A stretch of 64,000 nucleotides of DNA from Bacillus_BD oryzisoli_A (GCF_043641075.1 NZ_JBHZRC010000017.1:15685-79684), one strand, 5' to 3'; shown: positions 1 to 9,445, numbered from the stretch's first letter. Numbers and translations are program-made. The notes: generated by a model from the letters alone, not told the origin.

Positions 1-325
1 AAACAATCGTCGAAATCGTGCCAATGATTAAGCCGAATAAGGCCGGAACCAATTTTTCCATAATCACCTGCCTGTTATGGTACATTGGTACAGCAAGAGC
101 AACGGTTGCAGGTCCCAATAGGAATGTCATCCATTCCTTTGCAGGTGTATATTCGTCATAGGAAATTCCCATAAAATGAAGCACTGTAATCATGGCGATT
201 GTTGCCGTTAGGACTGGTGTCGTAAGCGGTGATGCAACACGTACGGACAACCATTTCGCACCAAGGTATACAATAATCGTCAATACAATACTAATGAGAG
301 TTAGACTGTGACTGAGACTGTTCAT
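1..325 (-). CDS. LrgB/CidB family membrane protein (partial, runs off the left edge)
   Basis: The minus strand encodes the first 108 residues of an LrgB/CidB protein. The ATG at 325-323 gives MNSLSHSLTL, then hydrophobic helices and the family-typical stretch LGPATVALAVPMY near residue 75. The start lies inside the end of the upstream cidA-like gene (35 bp overlap), so the two are probably translationally coupled. LrgB/CidB proteins are polytopic membrane proteins that work with the small holin-like LrgA/CidA partner in control of murein hydrolase activity, or in pyruvate or overflow-metabolite transport. The C-terminal half lies outside the window. Family is confident; LrgB versus CidB cannot be separated here. 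Confidence 0.85.
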   Translation of the reverse strand, partial: MNSLSHSLTLISIVLTIIVYLGAKWLSVRVASPLTTPVLTATIAMITVLHFMGISYDEYTPAKEWMTFLLGPATVALAVPMYHNRQVIMEKLVPALFGLIIGTISTIV

Positions 326-677
326 GCTTAGATACCGCCCTTCTTGCTAGAAACTGCGTCAATCCTGAAGTCACGAGTAATCCAATAGTAGAGCTAACAA
401 CAATCATAATCAATAATTGGATCCCACTTGCTCGGATTAATCCCCCATAATTCATTAACCCTACTGCAAAGGGAATGAAAAAAAAGGCTAGATGCTTATT
501 AAAAAAGGTAGCTGCCTTGTCAATATGCTGTACTTTTATAATTCCGCTGACTAACAGTAAGAATAATAAAATCATGCCAAACACACTGGCAGGTACAGGC
601 AAATCTAGGAAACTAACAATAAAATCCGAAATAGCATAAATCAGCCAAATAAAAAAAAGCTGCAAGATAAATTTCAT
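291..677 (-). CDS. CidA/LrgA family holin-like membrane protein
   Basis: A protein of about 128 residues with four predicted hydrophobic helices, including FILQLFFIWLIYAISDFIV and VPASVFGMILLFLLLVSGI. The PVPASVFGMILLFLLL signature is typical of the CidA/LrgA family. The chosen ATG at 677-675 (MKFILQLFF) has AGGAG 9 nt upstream; a longer reading frame begins 11 codons earlier without a better ribosome site. It overlaps the lrgB/cidB-like gene downstream, the standard two-gene arrangement. The role is membrane-embedded holin-like activity or metabolite export linked to autolysis control. No LytTR or LysR regulator lies next to it in the window. Confidence 0.85.
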   Translation of the reverse strand: MKFILQLFFIWLIYAISDFIVSFLDLPVPASVFGMILLFLLLVSGIIKVQHIDKAATFFNKHLAFFFIPFAVGLMNYGGLIRASGIQLLIMIVVSSTIGLLVTSGLTQFLARRAVSKHEQSQSQSNSH

Positions 678-748
678 AACCTTGTCACTCCTACATAAGA
701 CTAGCATCATCCATAATAAGATTTAAATAAATGATTGATGCAAAGAGA

Positions 749-778
749 GTCTAATTTTGCAAGGAAATTAGGCTTTTT
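749..778 (+). promoter_or_regulatory. Terminator-like hairpin in the glpD leader
   Basis: A 9-bp stem (GTCTAATTT at 749-757 with AAATTAGGC at 765-773) followed by TTTTT lies about 65 nt before the glpD start. No plus-strand gene lies upstream to be terminated. In Bacillus subtilis, glpD is controlled by GlpP-dependent antitermination at a leader terminator, and this hairpin has the right place and orientation for that. The GlpP link is inferred from position. Confidence 0.5.
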
Positions 779-841
779 CAATTATATCATACTGATTCCC
801 TTATATTCTTGTATTAATTTTCCAGAACGGAGGGATACATG

Positions 842-2512
842 ATGAGTGAGAGGCTTTCCAGTACAAATAGGAGCCATCTATTACAGAAGATCAAACAACA
901 TGAATTTGATTTATTGATTATCGGCGGCGGGATTACCGGGGCCGGCATTGCATTAGATGCGGCAAGCAGAGGAATGAGTACGGCACTGATTGAAATGCAG
1001 GATTTTGCTGCCGGAACCTCCAGCCGTTCTACCAAACTGATCCATGGCGGTCTTCGTTATTTGAAAAAATTTGAGCTCGGACTTGTTTCTGAGGTTGGAA
1101 GGGAACGAGCGATTGTCTATGAAAATGGACCACATGTTACAACACCACTAAGAATGCTGATACCCGTTTACAAGAATACTGGATTAGGGATGTTCACCAC
1201 CTCTATGGGATTGAGGCTCTATGATTTTCTAGCAGGCGTAAAAAAGAACGAACGCTGCCGTATGTTTCGTAAGGAAGAAATGCTGACGCTCGAGCCCAAG
1301 CTTAACAAGCATGGCTTATTAGGCGGAGGAATGTTCGTTGAATATCGTTCAGATGATGCCAGATTGACAATTGAAGTGCTGAAGGAAGCAGTAAGCCACG
1401 GAGCATTTATCATGAATTACGCGAAGGCAACGGATTTTATCTATCAGAACAACAGAGTCTCAGGTGTTTATATAGAAGATCAATTGGATGGGCAAATGGT
1501 TGAAATTCACGCCAAAAAGATTGTGAACGCAGCCGGTCCATGGGTTGATCAATTGAGGGAGAAAGACCGTTCTTTAGTGGATAAGCATTTATACTTAACG
1601 AAAGGAATTCACCTTGTTTTCGATCAGAGCGTGTTCCCTTTACAGCATTCCGTCTATTTTGACACTCCTGACGGACGAATGGTCCTGATCATTCCTCGGG
1701 ATGGAAAGACCTACGTTGGCACGACAGATACACCCTACAAGGGTGATGTAGCTAATCCAAGAATAACAGTCAGCGACCGGGATTATCTCATAAATACCAT
1801 TCATTATATTTTTCCGAATTTAAACATTCAAGCACATGATATTGAATCAGGCTGGGCAGGAGTCAGGCCATTAATTCATGAAGCGTCTAAGGGGCCGTCT
1901 GAAATTTCACGAAAGGATGAAATATGGACCTCCCCATCAGGATTAGTATCCATAGCTGGCGGCAAGCTGACCGGCTATCGCAAAATGGCGGAAAAGGTTG
2001 TCGATACCCTTGTAAAAGCCTTTTACAAAGAAACCGGCGTTACATTTTCTCCCTGCAGAACGAAACAGCTGCCGATTTCAGGCGGATCTGTTGGCGGCTC
2101 ACAGTACTTCCCTGCTTTTATCGAAAGAAAGCTCAGTCAAGGACTGGAGCTTGGACTGGATAAGGATGCAGCCTATAGGCTGATAAAAAAGTACGGATCA
2201 AACATTAATGATTTGTATGAGATTATGGAAAGGAATAAAACCGAAGCTGAGGCCTCCAAACTGCCACTTGAGCTTTATGCTCAAGTAATATACAGCATGA
2301 CGAAAGAATATGCCTGTACACCCGTTGATTTTTTTCTACGGAGAACAGGTGCCATGCTATTTCAAATCGAATGGGTAAAGAAATGGAAAACACCTGTTAT
2401 TGAATTAATGAGTAAACAGCTGGGCTGGAGTTCTGAGACAAAAGAGCAATATCATGTAGAGCTTGAGAACCAAATAGAGCATCAGACAGCTGCATTGGAA
2501 ACAGAAATATGA
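842..2512 (+). CDS. glpD: Aerobic glycerol-3-phosphate dehydrogenase (FAD)
   Basis: Oxidises sn-glycerol-3-phosphate to dihydroxyacetone phosphate and passes electrons to the quinone pool at the cytoplasmic membrane face. The 556-residue length matches Bacillus GlpD. The N-terminal FAD-binding Rossmann motif IGGGITGAGIALDAASRG lies near residues 27-44, followed by the GlpD-typical SSRSTKLIHGGLRYL segment and VYVGTTDTPYKGD-like FAD-oxidoreductase motifs; the C-terminal GlpD domain is present. Two ATGs stand together at 839 and 842; GGAGGG ends 7 nt before the second, so 842 is preferred. The gene is divergent from cidA, and its leader holds a terminator-like hairpin that suits antitermination control. 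A convergent terminator separates it from nasC. Confidence 0.96.
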   Translation: MSERLSSTNRSHLLQKIKQHEFDLLIIGGGITGAGIALDAASRGMSTALIEMQDFAAGTSSRSTKLIHGGLRYLKKFELGLVSEVGRERAIVYENGPHVTTPLRMLIPVYKNTGLGMFTTSMGLRLYDFLAGVKKNERCRMFRKEEMLTLEPKLNKHGLLGGGMFVEYRSDDARLTIEVLKEAVSHGAFIMNYAKATDFIYQNNRVSGVYIEDQLDGQMVEIHAKKIVNAAGPWVDQLREKDRSLVDKHLYLTKGIHLVFDQSVFPLQHSVYFDTPDGRMVLIIPRDGKTYVGTTDTPYKGDVANPRITVSDRDYLINTIHYIFPNLNIQAHDIESGWAGVRPLIHEASKGPSEISRKDEIWTSPSGLVSIAGGKLTGYRKMAEKVVDTLVKAFYKETGVTFSPCRTKQLPISGGSVGGSQYFPAFIERKLSQGLELGLDKDAAYRLIKKYGSNINDLYEIMERNKTEAEASKLPLELYAQVIYSMTKEYACTPVDFFLRRTGAMLFQIEWVKKWKTPVIELMSKQLGWSSETKEQYHVELENQIEHQTAALETEI

Positions 2513-2533
2513 CAGAGAATTTGCAATCTAAAA

Positions 2534-2553
2534 AGGGTGTCAAGGGACACCCT
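2534..2553. terminator. Bidirectional terminator between glpD and nasC
   Basis: AGGGTGTC (2534-2541) pairs with GACACCCT (2546-2553) across a 4-nt loop. CTCATTTTATA follows on the plus strand and TTTTTAG on the minus strand. It sits between two convergent genes. Confidence 0.7.
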
Positions 2554-4706
2554 CATTTTATATTTGGATTATCGTCCAATGGAGAAATCCTAACCGAACT
2601 CACTTTAAATCCAGGCATTTTACATTGCGGATCTAATTCGGCCGAAACAAGACGGTTCACATTCTGAGAATCTGCCCAATGGAAAGGAACAAACACCGTG
2701 TCCTCGCGTATCGTCTCCAAGAAACTGCTTCTCACGACGATACTCCCGCGTTTTGATTCAATTTTTACAAGCGACTGATCCTTTATACCGTATTTCTTTG
2801 CCGTTTTCGGATGTATTTCTATAAAGGATTCAAAATTCCTTGCTGCCAGGGAAGAGCTTTTTCTAGTCTGTACTCCTGTTAAATAATGCGACATCACCCT
2901 TCCTGTTGTTAGGTAAAGAGGGAATTCCTTGCTCGGCTCTTCCTTTGGTACCTCAGGCGTGTTGGTGACCACTGCCATCACAGCCTTTCCATCATGGTGG
3001 GCAAAGGATTGTTCAAACAGCCTTTCCGTACCTTTGTGATCACCATCTAGACAAGGCCATAAAATGCCGCCCTCACTTCGTAAACGCTCATACGTGATTC
3101 CATAATAATCAGCGATTCCACCGCGGCTGGCTGCTCTTAATTCATTAAAAATCTCCTCGGAAGAAGAAAAAGAAAAATACTCTCCCTTTTCCAATACACG
3201 GGCAATGTCACAAATGATTTGCCAATCATGCTTTGCTTCTCCTACAATCGGGTAGCTAGCTTCCCGTAAAACAATCCGTCCTTCTAAGTTCGTCGTAGTT
3301 CCTTCATCCTCCAAATAGGAGGTAGCTGGCAGAATTAAATCTGCTAATCTAGCAGTCTCTGAAACAAATAAATCAACCACAACAAGAAATTTCAATTTTT
3401 TTATTGCTCTCTCTACAAAATGAGCATTTGGATTGGAGACAACAGGATTAGAACACATGAGAAACAGGCCTGTAATTTCTTCTTTATCCATTTTCTCGAT
3501 CATCTCAAAGGCAGACACACCTTTTCTCGGCAGCTTATCCTTATCAATTCTCCAAATGTTGGCTATATGCTCCCGATGCTCTTCATTTTCAATCGAGCGA
3601 TATCCCGGCAGCTGGTCTGCCTTTTGACCATGCTCCCTAGCACCCTGACCATTTCCCTGTCCCGTGATGGCTCCATATCCACAATACGGTTTACCTATTT
3701 TCCCTGTTGCAATCAAAATATTCAGGAAGTTACGGACAGCATAAGAACCATCTGTTTGCTGCTCAACACCTCTTGCCGTAAAAATCATCCCGGTATCCTT
3801 TTCCCCAAACTTTTCTGCGGCCATTTTAATCTGCTCAGAGGGTACACCCGTTAATTCAGCAATTTCATCTAAGTCTAGAGATGATACATATTCCCTTACT
3901 TCTTCAAAGCCTTTTGCCCTTTCTTTAATAAAGGCCGTATCCAAATAATTCCTTTCAATGATGACCTTTAATAAACCATTTGCCAGTGCCGCATCTTTAC
4001 CAGGCTTAACTTTTAAATGCAGGTCTGCCATCCTCGTTGTGGCAGTTTCCCTCGGATCAACAGCAATGATGAACGCCCCATTTTCCTTTGCTTTTTGAAA
4101 ATAAGGCATGAGCGTAGGCTGGCACTCCGCAATGTTCGTTCCTACTAATAGAATGACTTCAACAAACGGAATCTCTGAAAGACTGTTCGTTAACCCTCTA
4201 TCCATCCCAAAGGTTTGATTTGCCGCTGTAGCTGCTGCGGACATACATAAGCGCCCATTATAATCAATATGCTTTGTTTGCAATGCCACACGGGCAAATT
4301 TCCCTAACAGATAGGCTTCTTCATTTGTAATGGAGGCACTGCCATAAACAGCCAACGCATCGTTTCCATCTTCAGATTGGATTTTCATAAAGTTTTCTTT
4401 AATATGCTGGTATGCCTCTTCCCACGAGATACGGATAAATTCACCATTCACTTTTAACAATGGATATTTAATTCGCTCCTTGTGTATGGCATGCTGGTGC
4501 GCGTTCATTCCTTTAATACATAGCCTGCCATGCGATGTTGGGTTCTCCCTGCCGACCGTTGTATATTTTTTTCTTGTTACAATGGTCTGTTCAATTAAGC
4601 GCATTTTACATTGGACACTGCAATAGGGGCATTGTGTATCATATATATTTTCAGACTGTACCTGCTGCTGCTTTTCTCGAAAATATTTTAAGAGCATTTC
4701 GGTCAT
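2553..4706 (-). CDS. nasC: Assimilatory nitrate reductase, molybdopterin catalytic subunit
   Basis: Reduces nitrate to nitrite in the cytoplasm using a bis-MGD molybdenum cofactor and one [4Fe-4S] cluster. The 717-residue protein begins with the cluster motif Cys26-x2-Cys29-x3-Cys33-x29-Cys63. The likely Mo-ligand cysteine is Cys154 in NGRLCMSAAA, as in NapA/NasA-type enzymes. There is no Tat signal, so the enzyme is cytoplasmic. The C-terminal molydopterin-dinucleotide-binding domain (PLYLTTGRVMSHY onwards) is intact. ATG at 4706 has AAAGGATG 8 nt upstream. It is the last gene of nasB-nasA-nasC, 25 bp after the transporter, and is predicted to receive electrons from NasB. A paralogue lies at 60472-62640. 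Confidence 0.9.
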   Translation of the reverse strand: MTEMLLKYFREKQQQVQSENIYDTQCPYCSVQCKMRLIEQTIVTRKKYTTVGRENPTSHGRLCIKGMNAHQHAIHKERIKYPLLKVNGEFIRISWEEAYQHIKENFMKIQSEDGNDALAVYGSASITNEEAYLLGKFARVALQTKHIDYNGRLCMSAAATAANQTFGMDRGLTNSLSEIPFVEVILLVGTNIAECQPTLMPYFQKAKENGAFIIAVDPRETATTRMADLHLKVKPGKDAALANGLLKVIIERNYLDTAFIKERAKGFEEVREYVSSLDLDEIAELTGVPSEQIKMAAEKFGEKDTGMIFTARGVEQQTDGSYAVRNFLNILIATGKIGKPYCGYGAITGQGNGQGAREHGQKADQLPGYRSIENEEHREHIANIWRIDKDKLPRKGVSAFEMIEKMDKEEITGLFLMCSNPVVSNPNAHFVERAIKKLKFLVVVDLFVSETARLADLILPATSYLEDEGTTTNLEGRIVLREASYPIVGEAKHDWQIICDIARVLEKGEYFSFSSSEEIFNELRAASRGGIADYYGITYERLRSEGGILWPCLDGDHKGTERLFEQSFAHHDGKAVMAVVTNTPEVPKEEPSKEFPLYLTTGRVMSHYLTGVQTRKSSSLAARNFESFIEIHPKTAKKYGIKDQSLVKIESKRGSIVVRSSFLETIREDTVFVPFHWADSQNVNRLVSAELDPQCKMPGFKVSSVRISPLDDNPNIK

Positions 4707-4731
4707 ATGACTTCATCCTTTACCTAATGAA

Positions 4732-5964
4732 TTAGAATTTCACTCCAGACTCTACTGTAGCCCAAGACCTTTTCCAGCTCCTTGATACAGCAAAAAATAC
4801 AAGGGTTACAGCGAGACCGATACAGGCGAGGGTAATAAACCCTGCGACGTGACTGCCGGTTGCCTGTTTCAGCGGTCCCAAGATATAGTTTGGCAGCAAA
4901 AATCCGCCGAATCCTCCAGCTGCTCCAACAATCCCGGTAATGACGCCAATTTCGTCTTTAAAACGCTGGGGAACGATTTGGAAAACAGATCCGTTTCCCA
5001 TTCCAAGACACGCCATCATAGTACTAGTAATAAGAAGCATAACTAGGAAGGAGCTTGGCATTAGCGTGACGAGCAATGAACAAATAGTAATGCAGGCAAA
5101 TAAATATTGAAGAAATTTCATCCCTCCAATACGGTCTGCAACAAAGCCACCAATTGGCCTGAATAAACTTCCTGCTATAACGGTAACTGTTACCAAATAG
5201 CCAATTTGAATCATGCTTAATCCTCCAGCCATCGCTTTGTCTCCGTAGATATCATAGAAGAAGATACCTAAATAGCTGGCAAGACCGCTAAACCCTCCGA
5301 ATGTAATGGCATAGAAAAGGCAGAACCACCAAGTATCAGCATGGCGGAACACCGATAAATATTCGGTGAGACTCTTTGGCTCCGGTTGATTAGGACTGTC
5401 CTTCGCCATAAGCAGGAAAGAGATAAGGACTAGAAGAAGCGGGATAATGGCAAAACCAAACACACTATGCCAGCCATACACCTCGGCAATTTTGGGACCG
5501 AAGAACGTTGCAATGGCCGTTCCACTATTACCGGCACCTGCTATCCCCATCGCCATCCCCTGATACTGCGGCGGATACCAGCGTCCTGCTAGCGGCAATG
5601 CCACTCCAAAGCTTGCTCCGGCAACCCCAAGCAAAAGACCGATGGCATGAACTTCACTTAAGCTTGCCCCTCCAAGCCAGCCCCAAAGCAACGGAATAAT
5701 CGTGATGATCATCCCAATGATGCCTGTTTTTTTACAGCCGATTCTGTCTGACAAAATCCCCATTGGAATTCGTAATATCGCTCCCCCAAGCAATGGCAGT
5801 GCAACCATTGTCGCCTTTTGGGCATCCGTTAATCCAAAATCCTTGGTGATGTACAGCGATACCGATCCGCAGAGCACCCATATCATAAAGCTGACATCAA
5901 AATAGAGAAATGCTGATAATAAACTTGGAAAATGACCTGATTTTTTAAAACCCTTTAATTCCAT
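4732..5964 (-). CDS. nasA: Nitrate/nitrite MFS transporter (NarK/NasA type)
   Basis: A 410-residue major facilitator with 12 predicted membrane helices, of the nitrate/nitrite porter family. It carries the two family signatures, GVAGASFGVALPLAGRWYPP near residues 115-135 and GxGxGGFGGFLLPN-like sequence near 345-360. It imports nitrate across the cytoplasmic membrane. It lies between nasB and nasC on the same strand (32 and 25 bp gaps) and is therefore assigned to assimilation; the symbol follows this context. ATG at 5964 has AGGAGGAG upstream. A second, NarK-like member is at 57380-58606. Confidence 0.88.
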   Translation of the reverse strand: MELKGFKKSGHFPSLLSAFLYFDVSFMIWVLCGSVSLYITKDFGLTDAQKATMVALPLLGGAILRIPMGILSDRIGCKKTGIIGMIITIIPLLWGWLGGASLSEVHAIGLLLGVAGASFGVALPLAGRWYPPQYQGMAMGIAGAGNSGTAIATFFGPKIAEVYGWHSVFGFAIIPLLLVLISFLLMAKDSPNQPEPKSLTEYLSVFRHADTWWFCLFYAITFGGFSGLASYLGIFFYDIYGDKAMAGGLSMIQIGYLVTVTVIAGSLFRPIGGFVADRIGGMKFLQYLFACITICSLLVTLMPSSFLVMLLITSTMMACLGMGNGSVFQIVPQRFKDEIGVITGIVGAAGGFGGFLLPNYILGPLKQATGSHVAGFITLACIGLAVTLVFFAVSRSWKRSWATVESGVKF

Positions 5965-5996
5965 GTTATCTCCTCCTTTTTTATGAAAATATCATT

Positions 5997-8141
5997 CTAT
6001 TTTTGAACAGATCGGGGCTCTGCTATTTCATTCATTTTACTTGCATCAAGTTCGAGTCTCCCAATCAGTTGGTAACGAAGTTCTGGTTCAAAAATCACTT
6101 CTCTTATATGGATTAAACCAATACGATCCATCCATTGATTAATCGGTTCTAAAAAATTCGCTGTCTCGCGGTAATATTGAATAAAGGCAAGAACGATATT
6201 GATTGCTGTCTCATTCGTATCGGCAACAAATAATAATTTTCCATCCTGCGAGTTACTCCCCCCACTGCCTCCAACATAGATTTCCCAGCCTCTTTTCATA
6301 AGGATTAATCCGATATCGAAATTCTTTGCTTTTTCACCATTGTGTCCGCAAGAAGAGATACTCATGTTGATTCGCTGAGGAGTAAATAAATACTCTACCC
6401 TCTTTTCAAATCTAACTGCCATATCGAGAGCTAGCAGTTTCTCTTCTGGACAAGTATTCTCACCCAAATATGTTTCAATCGGTTCAATCCTATTTCGATT
6501 GATTGGGGTGATCGACATGTGTAAATCATTCCAGACATAATCTTGGTTAATCATGCTTAGGTAATAATGCAATGCCCCTTGGCATGTGGAACAACCCTGC
6601 GGCTGAAGCCAATTTAGCTGATCCATTACTTCCTTAACGGATGCTAGATTTTGAGCTTGTATTTCTTGTACAATTTCATCCTCAGATAAAGTGGTACAGG
6701 TACATAAGGTCTTTTCCACTCTGACTTCATCAAATGAATCACTTTTTGTATAATCAAGCATTTGTTCTACTATTGGCCTGCAGCCGCCACAGGAGTTGGA
6801 GGCCTTTGTACACATTTTCACTTGCTCCACTGTCGTCAAGCCATGTTTCTGTACCGCTTCAAGGATGGTTCCTTTCGTTACCGAATTGCAGCTACAGACA
6901 ATATCACTCTGCTTCATGGCTGCAACGGGGCTTACATCATTTTCCTTCAAATGGAATAATTTATTTTTCTCACTATCAGTTAGGTCCTTCTTTTCCTCAA
7001 TCAGCTTTAAAAGCCTTGAACCATCCTTTGTATCTCCATATAAAACAGCACCGACCATTTTATTTCCTTGAAAGGAAATTCTTTTATATGCACCATTTAT
7101 CTCATCGTGAAAAGTAATTGCTTTCGTGGTATCGCCGCCTTCAAACTGACCGACTGAGAAAACATTAACGCCTGATATTTTCAATTGTGTGGAAAGAACC
7201 GAACCACGATAGCCTTGATTACTTTGACCGCATAGATGCTTTGCTAATACTTTCCCTTGTTCATACAGCGGTTTAACCAATCCATAGACCACTCCTCGAT
7301 GCTCTACACATTCTCCAACAGCATAAATGTCCTGTATATTCGTCTGCAGCCAGTCATTGACAATGATGGCACGCTTTGTTTCAATCCCACTATCCTTAGC
7401 CAGCTGTATATTCGGTTTAACACCAGCCGCCATAACGACCAAGTCAGCCTTTATTTCCGATCCGTCCTTAAATCGCAAGCCCTCTACACGGTGATTTCCC
7501 ATAATCTCTTCTGTTTCTTTTCCTAGCTGAAAATTCATGCCTTGACTCTCTAACTCTTTTTCCAGCATTTTAGAGGCCGTATAATCAAGCTGCCGATTCA
7601 TTAAACAATGGTCTAGATGAACGACATCTACCTCCATCCCAAGATTCAGCAAGCCTCTGGCTGCTTCCAATCCCAATAAACCTCCGCCAATGACAGCCGC
7701 TTTTTTATATTGCTCCGCTGCTTTCATCATCTTTTGACAATCGTCAATGGTACGGAATGAAATCACGCCTCTTTTGTCTCTGCCCGGAATAGGAAGAACG
7801 AATGGAGTAGAACCCGTTGCCACAATGAGCTTGTCAAAGCTAACTTCCCTTTTTTTATCTGTCTGGATAAGTTTTTTCCTAGGATCAATTTTTACTACTG
7901 ATTCTCCTGTGTATAATTCAATCTTGTTCTCCTGATACCACTTATGATCATTGAGTATAATCGTTTCAATCGATGCACTTCCCTGCAGTACAGTCGATAA
8001 TAAAATGCGATTGTAATTACCATAAGGCTCGCTGCCAAAAACAGTTATCGTAAATAGATTTGGATCAATTTCTAAGATTTCCTCAATGCAGCGAACACCT
8101 GCCATCCCATTCCCTATTACAACTAACCTTTGCTTTTTCAT
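5997..8141 (-). CDS. nasB: Assimilatory nitrate reductase electron-transfer subunit (NirB-like, degenerate sirohaem domain)
   Basis: A 714-residue flavoprotein taken to pass electrons from NAD(P)H to NasC. Residues 1-300 form the FAD/NAD(P)H reductase (VVIGNGMAGVRC; AVIGGGLLGLEAARGL). Two BFD-type [2Fe-2S] domains follow (VCSCNSVTKG ... SCGGC and LCTCTTLSEDE ... CSTCQG). The C terminus resembles the sirohaem domain of NirB, but about 90 residues are missing and the four haem/cluster cysteines are not kept: the region equivalent to NirB CVGAEFC is absent and ACPRNC reads SSCGHNG. It therefore should not bind sirohaem. ATG at 8141 has GGAGG 6 nt upstream. It is the first gene of the nas operon, with a TnrA-type box 76-96 bp upstream. 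Confidence 0.88.
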   Translation of the reverse strand: MKKQRLVVIGNGMAGVRCIEEILEIDPNLFTITVFGSEPYGNYNRILLSTVLQGSASIETIILNDHKWYQENKIELYTGESVVKIDPRKKLIQTDKKREVSFDKLIVATGSTPFVLPIPGRDKRGVISFRTIDDCQKMMKAAEQYKKAAVIGGGLLGLEAARGLLNLGMEVDVVHLDHCLMNRQLDYTASKMLEKELESQGMNFQLGKETEEIMGNHRVEGLRFKDGSEIKADLVVMAAGVKPNIQLAKDSGIETKRAIIVNDWLQTNIQDIYAVGECVEHRGVVYGLVKPLYEQGKVLAKHLCGQSNQGYRGSVLSTQLKISGVNVFSVGQFEGGDTTKAITFHDEINGAYKRISFQGNKMVGAVLYGDTKDGSRLLKLIEEKKDLTDSEKNKLFHLKENDVSPVAAMKQSDIVCSCNSVTKGTILEAVQKHGLTTVEQVKMCTKASNSCGGCRPIVEQMLDYTKSDSFDEVRVEKTLCTCTTLSEDEIVQEIQAQNLASVKEVMDQLNWLQPQGCSTCQGALHYYLSMINQDYVWNDLHMSITPINRNRIEPIETYLGENTCPEEKLLALDMAVRFEKRVEYLFTPQRINMSISSCGHNGEKAKNFDIGLILMKRGWEIYVGGSGGSNSQDGKLLFVADTNETAINIVLAFIQYYRETANFLEPINQWMDRIGLIHIREVIFEPELRYQLIGRLELDASKMNEIAEPRSVQK

Positions 8142-8216
8142 TTATTACCTCCAGCATGTAGGATAAAATGATTGATGGGTATTATTTTTACATAAAGTCG
8201 AATGTAAAAAACGAAT

Positions 8217-8237
8217 CATGTTATATAATCTAACATG
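8217..8237 (-). promoter_or_regulatory. TnrA/GlnR-type operator upstream of nasB
   Basis: The sequence CATGTTA-N7-TAACATG at 8217-8237 is a perfect 7-bp inverted repeat and contains an exact match to the TnrA/GlnR consensus TGTNA-N7-TNACA (8219-8235). Its centre lies about 86 bp before the nasB start. About 50 bp downstream in the minus direction the sequence is AT-rich with a -10-like AATAAT, the spacing used by TnrA as activator. Nitrogen-limitation control is inferred from this match and from the known TnrA regulation of nas genes in Bacillus subtilis. Confidence 0.75.
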
Positions 8238-8295
8238 GAATTTTCAAAAAGAATGACATAAGGTACGGATATAATCGGACAAAGGAGGAGTCTTG

Positions 8296-9414
8296 ATGAA
8301 AAGAATAATTGTTGTGGGTGCAGGTATTCTAGGGGCTTCAGCTGCCTATCAGTTATCGAAAAAGGGCGCACAGGTCATCATTGTGGATCGTAAAGACAAA
8401 GGACAAGCGACAGATGCTGCCGCAGGAATTGTCTGCCCTTGGCTAAGCCAGCGCCGAAATAAGGCATGGTATGAGCTCGCCAAAGCGGGAGCTCGATTTT
8501 ACCCAGAGTTAATTCATGATTTAGAAGAGGATGGAGAAATCCATACGGGGTATTCTCAGGTCGGTGCGATCAGTTTACATAAGGATGAGAAGAAGCTTGA
8601 AAAAATGGTTGAGCGAGCATTGCTGCGGAGAGATGATGCCCCCGAGATTGGTGAGATCAAGCAGCTAAGCAAACAGGAAACAAAGCAATTATTCCCTCCA
8701 TTAGCCGATGATTATGCCTCTGTATTTGTCAGCGGTGGTGCACGCGTTGACGGACGGGCGCTTAGAGATTCCCTGCTGCGGGCAGCACAAAGGAACGGCG
8801 CTGCTTTGATTTATGATGAAGCAAGTCTGCTATATAATGGCTCCCGCGTAACAGGAGTTCAGACCAGTTCGGAACAAATCATTGCAGATACGGTCGTTGT
8901 CTGTACGGGTGCATGGGCACCGCAGCTGCTTAGACCGTTGGGCGTAGACTTTCGGGTACGTTTTCAAAAGGCTCAAATAGCTCATTTGGAAGCTCCTGAC
9001 GAAAAAACAAGCGAATGGCCGGTAGTCATGCCGCCGGGAACTCTGTATATTTTAGCGTTCAATGATAAACGAATTGTCGCCGGCTCTACACATGAGGATA
9101 CAGAAATTTATGATACCAGGGTTACGGCAGGTGGACTATCGGAGATTTTTTCAAAAGCATTAGAGACAGCGCCGGGGTTATCTGACGCTGCCCTATTAGA
9201 AGCAAGGGTAGGCTTTCGTCCCATTACTCCAGGCTTCCTGCCTGTCATTGGACCGCTGCCTGGCTGGGAGGGAATTTTTATTGCGAATGGATTAGGTTCA
9301 TCAGGACTAACCGTTGGCCCCTATTTAGGAGCGGAACTGGCCAAGCTTGCACTTGGTCTCGATTTGGAAATTGATTTAGAGAATTACTCTATTAAAGAGG
9401 CATTAGGAGATTAA
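8296..9414 (+). CDS. FAD-dependent amine/D-amino acid oxidoreductase (DAO family)
   Basis: A 372-residue DAO-family flavoprotein, similar in plan to glycine oxidase ThiO and DadA-type D-amino-acid dehydrogenases, which oxidatively deaminate small amines. The N-terminal FAD motif is VVGAGILGASAAYQLSKKG. The C-terminal segment VGFRPITPGFLPVIGPLPG and the closing GLGSSGLTVGPYLGAELAKL motif are typical of the family. The ATG at 8296 lies 7 nt after AAAGGAGG; an upstream in-frame TTG at 8293 is less well placed. It is divergent from nasB with the TnrA-type box in the shared gap. The substrate cannot be told from sequence; no thiamine genes lie nearby, so ThiO is not favoured. Confidence 0.8.
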   Translation: MKRIIVVGAGILGASAAYQLSKKGAQVIIVDRKDKGQATDAAAGIVCPWLSQRRNKAWYELAKAGARFYPELIHDLEEDGEIHTGYSQVGAISLHKDEKKLEKMVERALLRRDDAPEIGEIKQLSKQETKQLFPPLADDYASVFVSGGARVDGRALRDSLLRAAQRNGAALIYDEASLLYNGSRVTGVQTSSEQIIADTVVVCTGAWAPQLLRPLGVDFRVRFQKAQIAHLEAPDEKTSEWPVVMPPGTLYILAFNDKRIVAGSTHEDTEIYDTRVTAGGLSEIFSKALETAPGLSDAALLEARVGFRPITPGFLPVIGPLPGWEGIFIANGLGSSGLTVGPYLGAELAKLALGLDLEIDLENYSIKEALGD

Positions 9415-9445
9415 CTTTTCTTATCAAGGTTATCCTCTTTATGAA

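Noticed and set aside
2553..4706. Formate dehydrogenase as identity of the nas-operon molybdoenzyme
   Set aside because: The operon contains nasB and a nitrate transporter, has a TnrA-type box and the NGRLCM Mo-ligand context of nitrate reductases.
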